A DNA stretch of 64,000 nt, taken from assembly GCA_963782555.1 (NCBI GenBank), contig CAWAKB010000003.1:310001-374000 (forward strand), given 5' to 3'. The stretch comes from Hyphomicrobium_A sp963782555. Its GTDB lineage: Bacteria; Pseudomonadota; Alphaproteobacteria; Rhizobiales; Hyphomicrobiaceae. Shown here piece after piece: positions 44,425 through 53,036 of this stretch; within the stretch, counting starts at the first letter, position 1; every line of letters begins with the position of its first letter. The notes under the pieces were generated by a model, which was given only the letters and a program-made list of their open reading frames with translations, was not told where the DNA came from and did no database searches. Both the position numbers and the translations under genes were made by a program.

Positions 44425-45747
44425 CTATTGAACGGACTCGCCGTGCAGTGCCACGTCGAGACCTTCGATCTCCGCCGCCTCGGTGACGCGGATGCCGATG
44501 ATCAGCTTGAGCACCATGAGGATCACGAAGCTCGCGAAGCCGCTCCACACGAGGGTCGCGAGGACGCCGTAGGCCTGGATCGGAACCTGCGCGAAGTTAC
44601 CTTCGAGCAGACCCGGCGTGCCACCGATCGCCTCAACCGCAAAGACGCCGGTTAGAAGCGCGCCGATGATGCCGCCGACGCAGTGCACCCCGAAGACGTC
44701 GAGGCTGTCGTCGTAGCCCAGCATCTTCTTGAGGCCAGTGGCGCAGATGTAGCAGCCGACGCCGGCAGCCGCGCCGATCACGAGTGCGCCCTTGGGATCA
44801 ACGAAGCCCGAGGCCGGAGTGATGGCGACGAGACCGGCGACCGCGCCCGAGGCGATGCCCAAGACGCTCGGCTTGCCGTGGACCAGCCACTCCGAGAACA
44901 TCCAAGCCAGTGCCGCAGCGGCGGTGGCGATCTGCGTGACGGCCATCGCCATACCGGCAGAGCCGTTGGCAGCAACCGCCGAACCGGCGTTGAACCCGAA
45001 CCAGCCGACCCACAGCAGGGAGGCGCCGATCACGGTCAGCGTCAGGTTGTGGGGCGCCATGTTCTCAGTGCCGTAACCCGAGCGGCGGCCGAGGACCAGA
45101 CAGGCAACGAGGCCGGCGATGCCGGCGTTGATGTGCACGACCGTGCCGCCGGCGAAGTCGAGGACGCCGTCAGAGCCGAGGAAGCCGCCGCCCCAGACCC
45201 AGTGGCAGATCGGGCAATAGACGATGATCAGCCAGAGACCCATGAAGAAGAGGAAGGCGGAAAACTTCATGCGGTCGACGAGCGAGCCGACGATGAGTGC
45301 CGGCGTGATGATGGCGAACGTCATCTGGAAGGACATGAACACCGACTCAGGGATCGTGCCCTGTAGCGTGTCCTTGCCCATGCCATCGAGAAGGAGATAG
45401 CTCAGTCCGCCGACATAGGGCTGATAGGCGCCGCCGTCCTTGAAGGCGAGCGAGTAGCCAACGACCATCCACAGCACGGTGATGAGGCAGGTCGCGGCGA
45501 AGCACTGCATCAGAACGGAAAGGACGTTCTTCTTGCGCACCATGCCGCCGTAGAACAAGGCAAGGCCCGGCACCGTCATCATCAGAACGAGCGCCATAGA
45601 GGTCAGCATCCACGCCGTGTCGCCGGAGTCGAGCTTTGGCGCCGCCGCCGCCGCATCTTGCGCGAAGCTTGGTAGCGCCGAAGCTAGATAAAGTGCCGTC
45701 GCGGCGCTTCCCGACGCTGCGATTCGTTTCAGATAGTTGAATTTCAT
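44425..45747 (-). CDS. amtB: Ammonium transporter AmtB
   Basis: This ammonium channel is regulated by GlnK. The 440-residue precursor has a cleavable signal peptide (MKFNYLKRIAASGSAATALYLASALPSFAQ), then the eleven-helix Amt fold with MMTVPGLALFYGGMVRKKNVLSVLMQCF, DFAGGTVVHINAGIAGLVACLVLGRR (first pore His) and DSLDVFGVHCVGGIIGALLTG (second pore His). It follows glnK by 60 nt in the classical glnK-amtB operon behind a sigma-54 promoter, so expression should rise on nitrogen limitation. A clear GGGGAG ribosome site precedes the start. Confidence 0.96.
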   Translation of the reverse strand: MKFNYLKRIAASGSAATALYLASALPSFAQDAAAAAPKLDSGDTAWMLTSMALVLMMTVPGLALFYGGMVRKKNVLSVLMQCFAATCLITVLWMVVGYSLAFKDGGAYQPYVGGLSYLLLDGMGKDTLQGTIPESVFMSFQMTFAIITPALIVGSLVDRMKFSAFLFFMGLWLIIVYCPICHWVWGGGFLGSDGVLDFAGGTVVHINAGIAGLVACLVLGRRSGYGTENMAPHNLTLTVIGASLLWVGWFGFNAGSAVAANGSAGMAMAVTQIATAAAALAWMFSEWLVHGKPSVLGIASGAVAGLVAITPASGFVDPKGALVIGAAAGVGCYICATGLKKMLGYDDSLDVFGVHCVGGIIGALLTGVFAVEAIGGTPGLLEGNFAQVPIQAYGVLATLVWSGFASFVILMVLKLIIGIRVTEAAEIEGLDVALHGESVQ

Positions 45748-45807
45748 CGTGTGAACTCCCCTTCCCTTCAGGTCGACTTGAGCGTTGATCGGCCGAGCGG
45801 CCAAAGT

Positions 45808-46146
45808 CTAAAGCGCGTTGTCGTCGGCTTCGCCGGTGCGGATGCGCACGGTGTGCTCCACTGGCGAAACAAAGATCTTTCCGTCGCCGATTTGGCCAGT
45901 CTTGGCGGCGCGCTGAATGGCCTCGAGCGCCTTGTCGACTTGAGCGGACGGGACGACGATCTCCATCTTGATCTTGGGCAAAAAGCTCACGGCATATTCA
46001 GCGCCGCGGTAGATCTCCGTGTGTCCCTTCTGGCGGCCGTAGCCCTTCACTTCCGTGACGGTCATTCCCTGCAGCCCGAGATCGGTCAGCGCGGTGCGGA
46101 CCTCCTCGAGCTTGAAGGGTTTGATGATTGCCGTAATCAACTTCAT
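45808..46146 (-). CDS. glnK: Nitrogen regulatory protein P-II (GlnK)
   Basis: This trimeric signal protein blocks AmtB when nitrogen is plentiful and senses 2-oxoglutarate, ATP and ADP. The 112-residue product has the T-loop GHTEIYRGAEY with the uridylylation site Tyr51, and the C-loop signature IGDGKIFVSPVEHTVRIRTGE. The ATG at 46146 gives the invariant MKLITAIIKPFKLEEV start. Its adjacency to amtB identifies it as the GlnK rather than the GlnB paralogue. Confidence 0.96.
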   Translation of the reverse strand: MKLITAIIKPFKLEEVRTALTDLGLQGMTVTEVKGYGRQKGHTEIYRGAEYAVSFLPKIKMEIVVPSAQVDKALEAIQRAAKTGQIGDGKIFVSPVEHTVRIRTGEADDNAL

Positions 46147-46250
46147 TCGAGCACCCCTCTCCCCATTGTCCGCAACCGTCATGGGGCGTTGGACGTATCA
46201 ATGCTTCTGGCGCCGATACCCTTTTGGCGCCGGTTGCCGACCTAGAACGG

Positions 46251-46270
46251 AGTCAAGAGGCGTGCCAGTT
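46251..46270 (-). promoter_or_regulatory. Sigma-54 promoter of glnK-amtB
   Basis: The minus strand reads TGGCACG-CCTC-TTGAC, matching the -24/-12 consensus TGGCACG-N4-TTGC except at the last base, about 105 bp upstream of glnK. Confidence 0.85.
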
Positions 46271-46325
46271 GGACGATGCTGATCCAACTCATTGGATTCT
46301 CTGAACAAAGAGTAAGCAGCCGTCC

Positions 46326-46348
46326 TGGCGTGTGCCGCAATCACGCCA
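46326..46348. promoter_or_regulatory. Possible upstream activator site of the glnK promoter
   Basis: The perfect inverted repeat TGGCGTG-N9-CACGCCA lies 56-78 bp upstream of the sigma-54 element, where NtrC-type enhancers are expected; it is not a textbook NtrC site. Confidence 0.35.
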
Positions 46349-46388
46349 CATGAAGCCTAATCTTTGGGCAAAATTCACAGACTGCCTA

Positions 46389-47297
46389 TCAGCTAGGCAC
46401 AAATTCTGATCGCCGTTTCCGCATCAAGCCTTCTTGGGCGACAGAGGTGATGAGACTTCCGTTGCGGGCATAGACCGATCCGCGGCAGAAACCGCGCGCT
46501 CCATAGGCGCTCGGGCTGTCCTGCACGTAGAGCATCCACTCGTCCGCCCGGAACGGCCGATGGTACCAGAGGGCATGATCCAGGCTTGCAAGCTGCACGT
46601 CGGCATCGAACAGCAGCCTTCCGTGCGCGATGAGCGCGGTATCGAGAAGCGTGAAATCCGACGCGTAGGCGAGCACGGCCTGGTGCAGGACCGGATCGTC
46701 GGGGAGGGCCCCGCTAGCACGGATCCAGATGTTCTGGACGGGGTCCTTCTTCTCACGCCTCAGATAGCGGGAGATGTCGGTGACGCGCATATCGATCGGC
46801 AGCTCGCGCTCAAAATAGCGGCGCATGCTTTCGGGGATCTGGTCGATCAAGCGGCCGATGAGTTCCTTGGGGTCGGGCAAGGCTTCCGGCGGCGGCACGT
46901 CGGGCATCAGGCTTTGATGCTCGAACCCCTCCTCCTGCTTGTGGAAGGAGGCGCTCATGGAGAAGATCGCGCGCCCGTGCTGAATGGCTTTGACGCGGCG
47001 TGTGGTGAAGCTGCCGCCTTCCCGGATGCGTTCGACGTCGTAGATGATCGGCAGCGATGGGTCCCCGCCCAGCAGGAAGTAACCATGCAGCGAATGGATG
47101 GAGCGGGCAGGATCGACGGTCTGGGCCGCCGCCATCATGGCTTGGCTGAGGACCTGGCCGCCGTAGACCCGCTGCCAGCCTTCCCGGCCGCGGGCTCCAC
47201 GAAAGAGGTTGTCCTCGAGCGGCTCCAGGGTCAGCGTCGCGAGCAAGGCTGCGAGCGCCGCATTTGACGCGGGTTCGTCTTCTGATCGGGCGGACAT
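46389..47297 (-). CDS. tesB: Acyl-CoA thioesterase II
   Basis: TesB hydrolyses medium- and long-chain acyl-CoA. The 302-residue protein is a double hotdog: the first half has LFRGARGREGWQRVYGGQVLSQAMMAAAQTV and SFTTRRVKAIQHGRAIFSMSASF, the second the catalytic-triad region ASLDHALWYHRPFRADEWMLYVQDSPSAYGARGFCRGSVY. Length and motif spacing are normal. It lies upstream of and divergent from the UbiH-like gene, and no promoter element stands out. Confidence 0.93.
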   Translation of the reverse strand: MSARSEDEPASNAALAALLATLTLEPLEDNLFRGARGREGWQRVYGGQVLSQAMMAAAQTVDPARSIHSLHGYFLLGGDPSLPIIYDVERIREGGSFTTRRVKAIQHGRAIFSMSASFHKQEEGFEHQSLMPDVPPPEALPDPKELIGRLIDQIPESMRRYFERELPIDMRVTDISRYLRREKKDPVQNIWIRASGALPDDPVLHQAVLAYASDFTLLDTALIAHGRLLFDADVQLASLDHALWYHRPFRADEWMLYVQDSPSAYGARGFCRGSVYARNGSLITSVAQEGLMRKRRSEFVPS

Positions 47298-47411
47298 GGG
47301 GCCTCGCGGGGTGGGATTTTCTGGTACGCTTAACCCAGGAGCCGCGTAATGAGAGCGTTCACGAGACGAGTGTCAACATCCGCGGCTGCACGCGAGCATA
47401 CCGGGTAAGGC

Positions 47412-48659
47412 ATGGCGCCAAGAGACGGTTCCTCCAACTTCGATGTCGTGATCTCCGGGGCGAGCTTCGCAGGCCTCGCGCTTGCGCGTGCTCTCAGCCA
47501 AGCCTTGGGCGACGATTTCACCATCGCCCTCATTGATCGCGGTGCGGGCCCCGGCGCCTATGGAGATCCCGACGCGCGTGCCTCTGCGCTCTCCGCCGCC
47601 TCAATGCACATGCTCGAGGTGCTGGGTGCGTGGCCGGCGATCGCGGCTGAAGCTCAACCCGTCGCCCGCATCGAGATCACCGATACCAGTCTCAACGCCG
47701 GCGTTCGCCCCGTCCTTCTCACCTACGACAACGTCATCGATGCGGGCGAGCCCGCAACCTACATCGTGCCCAACAGCGTGCTGCACGAGGCGCTCGTTGC
47801 GGCGGTCAGCGGCGTTGCGTCAATCACATGGATCGCATCGGCCGAGGCGCAGGATTTCGTGAGCAGTGAGACAGAGGCTCGCCTGCGTCTCGCAGATGGG
47901 TCTGAGCTGACGGCCGCGCTCCTCGTTGCCGCCGAAGGGCGTCGCTCGCGTCTGCGCGAGGCGGCAGGCATCAAGGTCGTCGGTTGGAGCTATCCCCAGA
48001 TCGGCATCGTGACGACCGTGCGCCACGAGCGTTCCCATGAGGCGCGCGCGGTGCAGCACTTTTTGCCCTCCGGTCCGTTCGCGATCTTGCCACTCAAGGG
48101 CAGGCGCGCGTGCATCACCTGGACAGAGGACGCAGACGAGGCCCGGCGCATTCTCGCTCTCGACGATGAGGGGTTTCTGGCTGAGGTCGAGACGCGGTTC
48201 GGCGGCAAGCTCGGCACGATAGCGCTCGATGGCCCGCGCCAGTCATGGCCGCTGGAGACGCATCTGGCGCGGCGCTACGTTGGGAGCCGCTTTGCGCTCA
48301 TTGGCGATGCCGCACATGGCGTGCATCCATTGGCGGGCCAGGGCCTCAATCTGGCGTTCCGCGACGTCGCCGCGCTCACCGAGGTCGTCAGTGAGGGGGT
48401 TCGGCTCGGTTTCGATCCTGGCGACGGGCAGGCGTTGGCGCGCTACGAGCGCTGGCGGCGTTTCAATTCGGTCGTCTCCGCTGCAACCTTCGACGGCCTC
48501 AACCGGCTCTTTGCTAGCGACCTGACGTTGTTGCGCTCGGCGCGCGAGCTGGGCCTCGGGCTCGTCGACCGCATGCCTGCGCTGAAGCGGTTCTTCGTCG
48601 GCGAGGCCGCGGGCCTTAGCGGAGAGCTTCCGCGTCTCCTCAAGGGCGAGGCGGTCTAA
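47412..48659 (+). CDS. UbiH/UbiF/COQ6-family FAD-dependent hydroxylase
   Basis: These flavoprotein monooxygenases hydroxylate the ubiquinone ring. The 415-residue protein has the N-terminal dinucleotide fold VVISGASFAGLALARALSQAL, the DARASALSAASMHMLEVLGAW segment typical of the UbiH/COQ6 family, and the FAD motif FALIGDAAHGVHPLAGQGLNLAFRDVAALTE. Which ring position it hydroxylates (C1, C5 or C6) cannot be read from the sequence, as alphaproteobacterial UbiL/UbiM/UbiH differ in regiospecificity. Its 3' end overlaps the convergent rimM by a few bases. Confidence 0.88.
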   Translation: MAPRDGSSNFDVVISGASFAGLALARALSQALGDDFTIALIDRGAGPGAYGDPDARASALSAASMHMLEVLGAWPAIAAEAQPVARIEITDTSLNAGVRPVLLTYDNVIDAGEPATYIVPNSVLHEALVAAVSGVASITWIASAEAQDFVSSETEARLRLADGSELTAALLVAAEGRRSRLREAAGIKVVGWSYPQIGIVTTVRHERSHEARAVQHFLPSGPFAILPLKGRRACITWTEDADEARRILALDDEGFLAEVETRFGGKLGTIALDGPRQSWPLETHLARRYVGSRFALIGDAAHGVHPLAGQGLNLAFRDVAALTEVVSEGVRLGFDPGDGQALARYERWRRFNSVVSAATFDGLNRLFASDLTLLRSARELGLGLVDRMPALKRFFVGEAAGLSGELPRLLKGEAV

Positions 48660-49180
48660 GTCGCCTCATCCTCATCGGCTCGCGGCAGCACGACGACGAT
48701 CCGGCCTCCGGCGACATCAACCTCCGGAACAAACGACTCGGTGAAGGGGATGAGCTCTGTCTTGCTCCTTCCCTCGAGCCGCAGCTCGAGAATGTCGCCG
48801 GCGCCATAGTTCTCGACCGCGACAACCGTGCCGATCTTGCGCCCGTCGCGATCCTCTACTGAAAGCCCGATGAGATCCGCGCGGTAGAACTCGCCCTCGG
48901 CGGCCTCCGGCAGACGCGCGCGATCGACGTAGAGGGAGAGCCCTTTGAGGGCTTCGGCGCCCGTGCGATCCTCGACGCCCGCTATACGGGCAATCACGCC
49001 CTTGGGCGTGAGCCGCACCACCGAGACCTCGAGCTGGCGGGTGCCGTCCTCACTCTGCAGAGGACCATAGGCACCGATCGCCTGAGGCTCGCTCGTATAG
49101 CTGGTGATGAGGACGTCGCCGCGGATGCCGTGGGCCGCAGCGACGCGACCCAGAAGGATGCGATGGTTCTTGTCGATCAT
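48656..49180 (-). CDS. rimM: 16S rRNA-processing protein RimM
   Basis: RimM assists 30S maturation by binding ribosomal protein S19. The 174-residue protein has the N-terminal RimM domain (ILLGRVAAAHGIRGDVLITSYTSEP) and the C-terminal PRC-barrel (EGEFYRADLIGLSVEDRDGRKIGTVVAVENYGAGDILEL). ATG 49180 is used; a GTG two codons upstream is possible. In relatives it lies between rpsP and trmD. Here a GrlR-like gene intervenes on one side and a convergent hydroxylase gene replaces trmD on the other. Confidence 0.94.
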   Translation of the reverse strand: MIDKNHRILLGRVAAAHGIRGDVLITSYTSEPQAIGAYGPLQSEDGTRQLEVSVVRLTPKGVIARIAGVEDRTGAEALKGLSLYVDRARLPEAAEGEFYRADLIGLSVEDRDGRKIGTVVAVENYGAGDILELRLEGRSKTELIPFTESFVPEVDVAGGRIVVVLPRADEDEAT

Positions 49181-49208
49181 CGCCACCTGAAGCGAATTGG
49201 AGCTGCCG

Positions 49209-49568
49209 CTAGTTGGGGAGCGGCCCCAGATAGGTGAGCTCTACGCTGACGGGCTTGCCCGCGACCTCGACGATTATTGCCGCTCGCGGCGATGCGCCCT
49301 CGACTGAGCCGACGATATCGAGGATCGCCCCCGTGGGACCAGCGGAAAAACCGGTAATCAGCGTGCCCTCGGGCGGCGCGTCGAATTGCAGACGCACCTT
49401 ATTGAGGCATGCCTCAGCGTCGAACTCGCAAGACCCCACGAACAGGCCGCCCCAAGGGTCGGAGCCCAGCACCTTGCCCCTGCGCAGCACCGCGAGCGCG
49501 CTCCCCGCATCCGCCTTGCCCCCGCACGCAGCGGTGAACCGCAAGCCATAGATGCCGTCTTCGAGCAT
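49209..49568 (-). CDS. GrlR-like small beta-barrel protein
   Basis: The 119-residue protein begins MLEDGIYGLRFTAACGGKADAGSALAVLRRGKVLGSDPWGGLFVGSCEFD, resembling the repeated-strand pattern of GrlR-family proteins, and ends VSVELTYLGPLPN. GrlR itself is a negative regulator of type III secretion in enteropathogenic E. coli, but rhizobial homologues exist without such systems and their role is unknown. No signal peptide is present. It lies between rpsP and rimM, with a 28-nt gap to rimM, so it is probably co-transcribed with ribosomal functions. Assignment is moderate. Confidence 0.65.
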   Translation of the reverse strand: MLEDGIYGLRFTAACGGKADAGSALAVLRRGKVLGSDPWGGLFVGSCEFDAEACLNKVRLQFDAPPEGTLITGFSAGPTGAILDIVGSVEGASPRAAIIVEVAGKPVSVELTYLGPLPN

Positions 49569-49699
49569 GGAGGAGCGCCCCCTTGGACCGGGCGAAGCCT
49601 AGCAACGGCCGCCAGGGGCGCAACAGCCACTGCACGATATGGTTGAGCGGCGGTTCTCGTGCGTGCAAAGGTTGTGTACGGAGGACTAAGGCCGCACTG

Positions 49700-50101
49700 T
49701 CAGGCCGCAGGCTCGGCGGCCTCGGGCGCTGCCTCCGCAGGAGCGGCCGCAGCTTCGGCGGCGGCCTTCGCCTTCTCCGCTTGTGCAGCTTCGCGCTCCA
49801 ACCGCTTCTTCTTCGGCTTGGCTTTGTTGGGGTTGTTCGCGGCCTTGCGCTTCAGCAGCCCTGCCGCATCGAGGAAGCGGGCGACGCGATCCGTCGGCAG
49901 CGCGCCGACCGACAGCCAGTATTTGCAGCGCTCGAGGTCGAGCTTGACGCGATTCTCATCGTCCTTCTTGAGCATCGGGTTGAAGGTTCCGATCTGCTCG
50001 ATGTAGCGCCCGTCGCGAGGCGAGGTCGTATGCGCCGCGACAACGTAATAGTAGGGACGCTTCTTGGCGCCACCGCGCGCCAGACGGATCTTCACGGACA
50101 T
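49700..50101 (-). CDS. rpsP: 30S ribosomal protein S16
   Basis: S16 is an early-assembling 30S protein. The 133-residue product starts with the canonical SVKIRLARGGAKKRPYYYVVAAHTTSPRDGRYIEQIGTFNP and has the usual YWLSVGALPTDRVARFLDAAGL. The C-terminal 45 residues are a Lys-then-Ala/Glu-rich extension common in alphaproteobacteria. It follows ffh by 41 nt, as expected. Confidence 0.97.
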   Translation of the reverse strand: MSVKIRLARGGAKKRPYYYVVAAHTTSPRDGRYIEQIGTFNPMLKKDDENRVKLDLERCKYWLSVGALPTDRVARFLDAAGLLKRKAANNPNKAKPKKKRLEREAAQAEKAKAAAEAAAAPAEAAPEAAEPAA

Positions 50102-50142
50102 TTCTGGTCTTCCTTCGTCACTGTTGATCGTCGATTGCTTGA

Positions 50143-51708
50143 CTACTTCTTCTTTCCCGGCACCCCGGGGAATTTGGGTAGGCCGCCGCCCAGTCCGGGC
50201 AGGCCGCCCCCGAGGCCCCGCAACTTCGGCAGAGCGCCGCCGCCGCCCAGTCCGGGCAGGCCCTTGGGCAGCGCCTCCTTAAGATCCTTAGGCAGCTGGT
50301 CGAGCGCGGCGGGATCGAGCTTCGAAAGCTCCTCCTGCATGGCGGCCATCTCGGCCTCGCTCGGGCCGCCCCCACCGCCACGGCCCACGAGGCGGTTGAG
50401 CATGCCCTTGTTGCGGCCGAGTGTCTTCATCATGTCCGCCATCTGGCGGTGCATTTTGATGAGACGGTTGACCTCCTCGACCTTGGTGCCGGAGCCCGCC
50501 GCGATGCGCCGCTTGCGCCGGGCGTCGAGCACCTTGGGGTTGCGGCGCTCCTTCGGCGTCATCGAGGTGATGATGGCGTGCTGGCGCTTTAGGATCCCGT
50601 CGTCGAGATTGGCGCCGGCGATCTGCTGCTTGATCTTGCCCATGCCCGGCATCATGCCGAGCACGCCCGACATGCCGCCGATCTTTTGCATCTGCTTTAA
50701 CTGCTCGGCCATGTCGTCGAGATCGAAGGCGCCCTTCTTCATCTTCTCGGCGATCTTCTGGGCCTTCTCGACGTCGATCGTCTGGGCGGCCTTTTCGACC
50801 AGCGAGACAACGTCACCCATGCCGAGGATGCGCGAGGCGACGCGCGAGGGGTGGAAGTCCTCCAGCGCGTCCCACTTCTCGCCGACGCCCAGGAGCTTGA
50901 TAGGCTTGCCGGTGACGGCGCGCATCGACAGTGCCGCACCGCCGCGCGCATCGCCGTCGGCGCGCGTCAGCACAATGCCTGAGATGCCGACGCGCTCATC
51001 GAATGACTTCGCGACGTTGACCGCATCCTGGCCGGTAAGGCTGTCAGCGACGAGCAGCGTCTCGTGCGGATGCGCGATGTCGCGGATCTCGGCCGTCTCC
51101 GCCATCAGCGCTTCGTCGATATGAATGCGGCCCGCGGTATCGAGCATGACGATGTCGTAGCCGCCGAGGCGAGCAGCATCGAGCGCGCGGGCCGCGATCT
51201 GCTGCGGCGTTTGACCGGCGATGATCGGGAGCGTGTCGACGGCGGTCTGCTCGCCCAGCACGCGCAGCTGCTCCTGCGCCGCCGGCCTGCGCGTATCGAG
51301 CGAGGCCATCAGCACTTTCTTCTTGTCGCGATCGGTGAGCCGCTTGGCGATCTTGGCTGTGGTCGTCGTCTTGCCCGAGCCCTGCAGCCCGACCAGCATG
51401 ATGGCGACGGGCGGGGTCGCGTTGAGATCGATGGGGGCCGCGTCCGAGCCGAGCATGGCGACGAGCTCGTCTTGCACGATCTTGACGACCATCTGGCCGG
51501 GCGTGACCGAACGTAGGACCTCCTTGCCGACCGCCTTCGCCTTGACCTTCTCGGTGAAGTCCTTGACGACGTCGAGGGCCACGTCGGCCTCGAGCAGCGC
51601 GCGGCGCACCTCGCGCATCGCCTCGCTGACGTCGCTCTCGGTGAGCGCGCCGCGCCTTGTGAGCTTGTCGAGGACGCCTGAGAGGCGGTCTGACAGCGAT
51701 TGAAACAT
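50143..51708 (-). CDS. ffh: Signal recognition particle protein Ffh (SRP54)
   Basis: Ffh with 4.5S RNA recognises signal sequences and pairs with FtsY. The 521-residue protein has the N domain (MFQSLSDRLSGVLDKLTRRG), the G domain (LVGLQGSGKTTTTAKIA, DTAGRIHIDEAL, TRADGDARGGAAL), and the Met-rich M domain (GGMSGVLGMMPGMGKIKQQI, RRKRRIAAGSGTKVEEVNRL). An unusually long Gly/Leu/Pro-rich tail (GLPGLGGGGALPKLRGLGGG and onward) ends the protein. ATG 51708 gives the family start. Its receptor FtsY is encoded 5 kb away at 56520. Confidence 0.96.
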   Translation of the reverse strand: MFQSLSDRLSGVLDKLTRRGALTESDVSEAMREVRRALLEADVALDVVKDFTEKVKAKAVGKEVLRSVTPGQMVVKIVQDELVAMLGSDAAPIDLNATPPVAIMLVGLQGSGKTTTTAKIAKRLTDRDKKKVLMASLDTRRPAAQEQLRVLGEQTAVDTLPIIAGQTPQQIAARALDAARLGGYDIVMLDTAGRIHIDEALMAETAEIRDIAHPHETLLVADSLTGQDAVNVAKSFDERVGISGIVLTRADGDARGGAALSMRAVTGKPIKLLGVGEKWDALEDFHPSRVASRILGMGDVVSLVEKAAQTIDVEKAQKIAEKMKKGAFDLDDMAEQLKQMQKIGGMSGVLGMMPGMGKIKQQIAGANLDDGILKRQHAIITSMTPKERRNPKVLDARRKRRIAAGSGTKVEEVNRLIKMHRQMADMMKTLGRNKGMLNRLVGRGGGGGPSEAEMAAMQEELSKLDPAALDQLPKDLKEALPKGLPGLGGGGALPKLRGLGGGLPGLGGGLPKFPGVPGKKK

Positions 51709-51896
51709 GCGTTCCTGGTCCGATCGCACAAAACGAAAACGCACCCGCGGGCGCAACGCGCTGGCGGATGTTGACCCCCCGGCCCCGCGGGCTATCCCGC
51801 GGACAGGGCGGCGGCTCTGGTGTCAGAACCGTCTTGATTGGCGCGGACAATGCCCCGGCGGCGCCAGCGCTGTCAACCTGGCCGGAATTCCCTCGG

Positions 51897-52076
51897 CTAG
51901 CCCCGTGCCGGGCGGCCTGCGTGGCGTTTCCACTGGCGGACGATGCGGCCCACGCGGCGCAGCGCGCGGCGCTCGGGCGGCGTCAGGCAAATGCAACCCG
52001 GGCAGCGGCAGGGGCGCGGCGTGACGAAGGACAGTTGCAGGAGTTTGCGGCTCACGTGAGAGAGAGGAGCAGGCAT
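51897..52076 (-). CDS. Possible small Cys-rich protein, 59 residues
   Basis: Function is not recognised. The product starts MPAPLSHVSRKLLQLSFVTPRPCRCPGCICLTPPERRAL and ends in a basic helix. The CRCPGCIC cluster could bind metal. A GGAGG element lies 12 nt before ATG 52076, giving some support. It sits in a 604-bp gap between ffh (51708) and the ZIP gene (52313) in which nothing else was recognised; the GC-rich sequence also keeps other frames open, so this may not be a gene. Confidence 0.3.
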   Translation of the reverse strand: MPAPLSHVSRKLLQLSFVTPRPCRCPGCICLTPPERRALRRVGRIVRQWKRHAGRPARG

Positions 52077-52312
52077 CGGGGACCGGCCTCCGGGAAGAGC
52101 GCGACGACGGATCGAATCTGACACAGTGAAGACATCTCGGCGCTTGTCGGGCGTCAAGTCCCGGCACGATGTGCCGGTCGACACCTAAATTAAGTGGTGG
52201 GGCTGCGAGTTCCACGGCTCGTTTACCGGCGCGATGCGAAACACGGCAACGCTTTAGTAGTCCGCGCGCCTGATGCTTCGCCGACAGCCCATTGAATCCG
52301 GGGCGATTGCCA

Positions 52313-52996
52313 ATGTCCGAAAGCCTTGGGAGCGTCCTCGCCTACGCTCTCATCCCCTGCCTCGGCATCCTCGCCGGCAGCGCATTCTCCGTCGTGGTGG
52401 CGCCCGCGACCAAGATGATCAGCGCATTTCAGCACTTTGCGGGGGGCGTGGTGTTTGCCGCCGTAGCCTTGGAGCTGTTGCCACAACTCGAAAACCTCGC
52501 CTCGCCGACCTCGATGGTCGTCGGGTTCTGCCTTGGGGTGGCGGCGATGCTGGCCACTAAGGCGCTCTTCGAGAACCTCGGCATCATCGTTCCCCTGACC
52601 GTCAATCTCTTCATCGATGGCATCTTGATAGCGATCGGATTCGCGGCGGGCGTGAAGGGCGGCACGGTTCTGTTGGTGGGCCTTACGCTGGAAACCGTAT
52701 CGCTCGGTCTGTCGTCGGCTCCCGCTCTGGTGCGGCACGGGATGGCACGCCTCGGGGCCGTTTCCTTGATGGGAGCAGCCGGCGTCGCGATTCTTATCGG
52801 TGCGGGACTCGGCCATCTGGTCGTGGGATTGTCGGGAGCCTTCCTGGCGATCATCCTTGGCTTCGGCGTCTCTTCGCTGCTTTACCTGGTAACCGAGGAG
52901 CTGTTGGCTGAGGCGCACGATGAGCCGGACACTCCGATTGTCACAGCGACCTTCTTTGCCGGTTTCCTGCTGCCGCTGGTCATTGCCGCGATCTGA
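52313..52996 (+). CDS. ZIP-family metal transporter
   Basis: The 227-residue membrane protein has about seven to eight hydrophobic segments. ZIP-like features are FQHFAGGVVFAAVALELLPQL in the second helix, the N-x-x-D-G pattern NLFIDGILIAIGFAAG in place of the classical HNxxDG of TM4, and LVGLTLETVSLGLSS with Glu in TM5. The substitutions in the binuclear metal site make the substrate (zinc, iron or other) uncertain. ATG 52313 follows a weak ribosome site. It converges with the sugar dehydrogenase gene. Confidence 0.8.
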   Translation: MSESLGSVLAYALIPCLGILAGSAFSVVVAPATKMISAFQHFAGGVVFAAVALELLPQLENLASPTSMVVGFCLGVAAMLATKALFENLGIIVPLTVNLFIDGILIAIGFAAGVKGGTVLLVGLTLETVSLGLSSAPALVRHGMARLGAVSLMGAAGVAILIGAGLGHLVVGLSGAFLAIILGFGVSSLLYLVTEELLAEAHDEPDTPIVTATFFAGFLLPLVIAAI

Positions 52997-53036
52997 AATC
53001 GTCCGGGGGCCAACCGATACGGGATGTTTGGCGGAG

